A stretch of DNA of 21,910 bases. It comes from CALAED01 sp937891035 (GTDB lineage Bacteria; Actinomycetota; Actinomycetes; Streptosporangiales; Streptosporangiaceae). The stretch covers positions 1 to 21,910 of the forward strand of contig DASQSZ010000231.1 in NCBI GenBank assembly GCA_035642125.1, in the 5' to 3' direction. Of the stretch, positions 20,690 to 21,910 are shown piece after piece. A model generated the notes under the pieces. That model made no database searches. It saw only the letters and a list, made by a program, of their open reading frames with translations, and was not told the DNA's origin. Position 1 is the stretch's first letter; each line of letters opens with the position of its first letter. The translations under genes and the position numbers were made by a program.

Positions 20690-21910
20690 GTGGATCTGTT
20701 CGAACATCAGGCGAAGGAGCTCTTCGCGGCGTACGGCGTCCCGGTGCCCGCCGGGAAGATCGCCCATACCCCCCAAGAGGCGTACGCCATCGCGGCCGAG
20801 TTCGCGGCGGGTCATACTCAACCGACCAACCCCGACCGACCTGCCGGCGGCACGTCGCGCGTCGTGGTCAAGGCCCAGGTGAAGACGGGTGGCCGGGGCA
20901 AGGCCGGCGGGGTGAAGCTGGCCGACTCTCCCGAAGACGCCGCGGACAAGGCCGGGCAGATCCTCGGCATGGACATCAAGGGACACACGGTCCACAAGGT
21001 CCTCGTCGAGGAGGCCAGCGCGATCGCCCAGGAGTATTACTTCTCGTTCCTGCTCGACCGGGCGAACCGTACGTTCCTTTCCATCTGCTCGGTCGAGGGC
21101 GGCATGGACATCGAAGAGGTCGCCGCGACGAACCCGGACGCCGTCGCCAAGGTGCCGATCTCGGCCCTGACCGGCGTCGACCGCGCCAAGGCGCGCGAGA
21201 TCGCGGCGGCCGGCCGACTGCCCGACGCGGCCGCGGAGGGCGCCGCCGAGCTCATCGAACGGCTGTGGGCGGTCTTCGCAGACGAGGACGCCACCCTCGT
21301 CGAGGTCAATCCGATGATCTTGACGGCGGACGGCAGGGTGGTCGCCCTCGACGGCAAGGTCACGCTCGACGCCAACGCCGACTTCCGCCAGCCCGAGCAC
21401 CTGGCGTTCGAGGACGTGGCCGCCGCCGATCCGCTCGAGGCGCGGGCCAAGGAAAAGGATCTCAACTACGTCAAGCTCGACGGCACCGTCGGCATCATCG
21501 GCAACGGCGCCGGCCTCGTCATGTCGACGCTTGATGTCGTCGCCTACGCGGGCGAGGCGTTCGTGGACGCGCGGGGCAACGCGCAGCGGCCGGCCAACTT
21601 CCTCGACATCGGCGGCGGCGCCTCGGCCGAGGTCATGGCCAACGGCCTGGAGATCGTGCTCGGCGATCCCGACGTCAAGAGCGTGTTCGTCAACGTGTTC
21701 GGCGGCATCACGGCCTGCGACGCGGTCGCCGACGGCATCGTCAGCGCCTACCGGCTGCTGGCCGAGAGGGGAGAGGCCATCGACCGGCCCCTCGTCGTCC
21801 GGCTGGACGGCAACAACGCCGAGCGTGGTAGACAGATCCTTGCCGACGCCGCACTGCCCGGCGTACAGCAGGTCGACACGATGGACGACGCGGCCAGGCG
21901 CGCCGCCGAG
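20690..21910 (+). CDS. sucC: Succinate-CoA ligase (ADP-forming) beta subunit, last codons outside window
   Basis: TCA-cycle enzyme subunit that binds nucleotide and succinate; the alpha subunit SucD is expected just downstream. 407 codons are open to the edge, ending AARRAAE, a few residues short of the usual C-terminus. The protein starts DLFEHQAKELFAAYGVPVP after a GTG with AAAGGA nine bases upstream. The ATP-grasp part has VVVKAQVKTGGRGKAGGVKL (58-77), VEVNPM (204-209) and DGKVTLDANADFRQ. The C-terminal ligase domain has NFLDIGGGAS (303-312) and VFVNVFGGITACDAVA. Two segments look longer than usual: about 16 residues at 41-56 before VVVKAQ, and about four at 292-299 (VDARGNAQ). Confidence 0.96.
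   Translation, partial: MDLFEHQAKELFAAYGVPVPAGKIAHTPQEAYAIAAEFAAGHTQPTNPDRPAGGTSRVVVKAQVKTGGRGKAGGVKLADSPEDAADKAGQILGMDIKGHTVHKVLVEEASAIAQEYYFSFLLDRANRTFLSICSVEGGMDIEEVAATNPDAVAKVPISALTGVDRAKAREIAAAGRLPDAAAEGAAELIERLWAVFADEDATLVEVNPMILTADGRVVALDGKVTLDANADFRQPEHLAFEDVAAADPLEARAKEKDLNYVKLDGTVGIIGNGAGLVMSTLDVVAYAGEAFVDARGNAQRPANFLDIGGGASAEVMANGLEIVLGDPDVKSVFVNVFGGITACDAVADGIVSAYRLLAERGEAIDRPLVVRLDGNNAERGRQILADAALPGVQQVDTMDDAARRAAE

Noticed and set aside
1..21910. Defence islands, CRISPR arrays, prophage, insertion sequences, tRNA or rRNA genes, biosynthetic gene cluster
   Set aside because: No matching protein motifs, repeat arrays, terminal inverted repeats or RNA gene patterns were seen; genes are mostly housekeeping or ordinary accessory functions.

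Overview
The window is a stretch of visibly GC-rich chromosome with strong third-position G/C bias, GTG and TTG starts, likely leaderless starts and core genes of actinobacterial type (PcrA/UvrD1 helicase with a C-terminal Tudor-like tail, stand-alone B12-binding mutase subunit, SucC, PspC-domain histidine kinase). The best guess is a filamentous actinomycete, perhaps of the Streptosporangiales. No rRNA, tRNA, CRISPR array, insertion sequence or prophage was seen. The layout looks like ordinary chromosome rather than a recent island.

Layout. 1-2177 (minus): form II CO-dehydrogenase-like pair coxS-coxL, with coxL running off the left edge. 2514-4046 (minus): Tat-exported PhoD-type phosphatase. 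4181-4861 (plus): a promoter, a tiny cysteine-rich leader ORF too short for ordinary gene calling, and a cysteine-dioxygenase-family protein whose metal-binding histidines look lost. 4877-8303: an envelope-stress module. A PspC/toastrack membrane protein and a two-helix membrane protein (minus) diverge from a PspC-domain histidine kinase and its NarL/LuxR-type response regulator (plus). 8325-8819 (minus): beta-carbonic anhydrase. 8975-9652 (plus): lipoprotein of unknown function. 9695-11482 (minus): nucleoside hydrolase and PIG-L deacetylase. 11504-13659 (plus): PTS-type dihydroxyacetone kinase dhaK-dhaL-dhaM. 13732-15948 (plus): pcrA. 16096-17547 (plus): secreted beta-helix protein. 17629-18030 (plus): stand-alone B12-binding subunit. 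18057-18971 (minus): PLP-dependent serine/threonine dehydratase. 19007-20410 (minus): secreted GH15-like protein. 20690 to the right edge (plus): sucC, lacking only its last few codons.

How the genes work together. CoxS and CoxL are two of the three subunits of a molybdenum hydroxylase; form II operons normally run S-L-M, so the FAD subunit should lie just outside the left edge. The PspC proteins and the two-component pair should form one membrane-stress sensing circuit. DhaK, DhaL and DhaM together phosphorylate dihydroxyacetone with phosphate from the PTS. The B12 subunit and SucC both touch propionyl/succinyl-CoA metabolism but are not in one operon.

The most interesting item is the cysteine-rich leader ORF at 4217-4300. 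It begins at the expected transcription start of a promoter with a perfect TTGACA box. It carries four Cys codons, three of them the rare TGT, and it precedes a CDO-family gene. This looks like a cysteine-sensing attenuation leader controlling a protein that may no longer be a dioxygenase.
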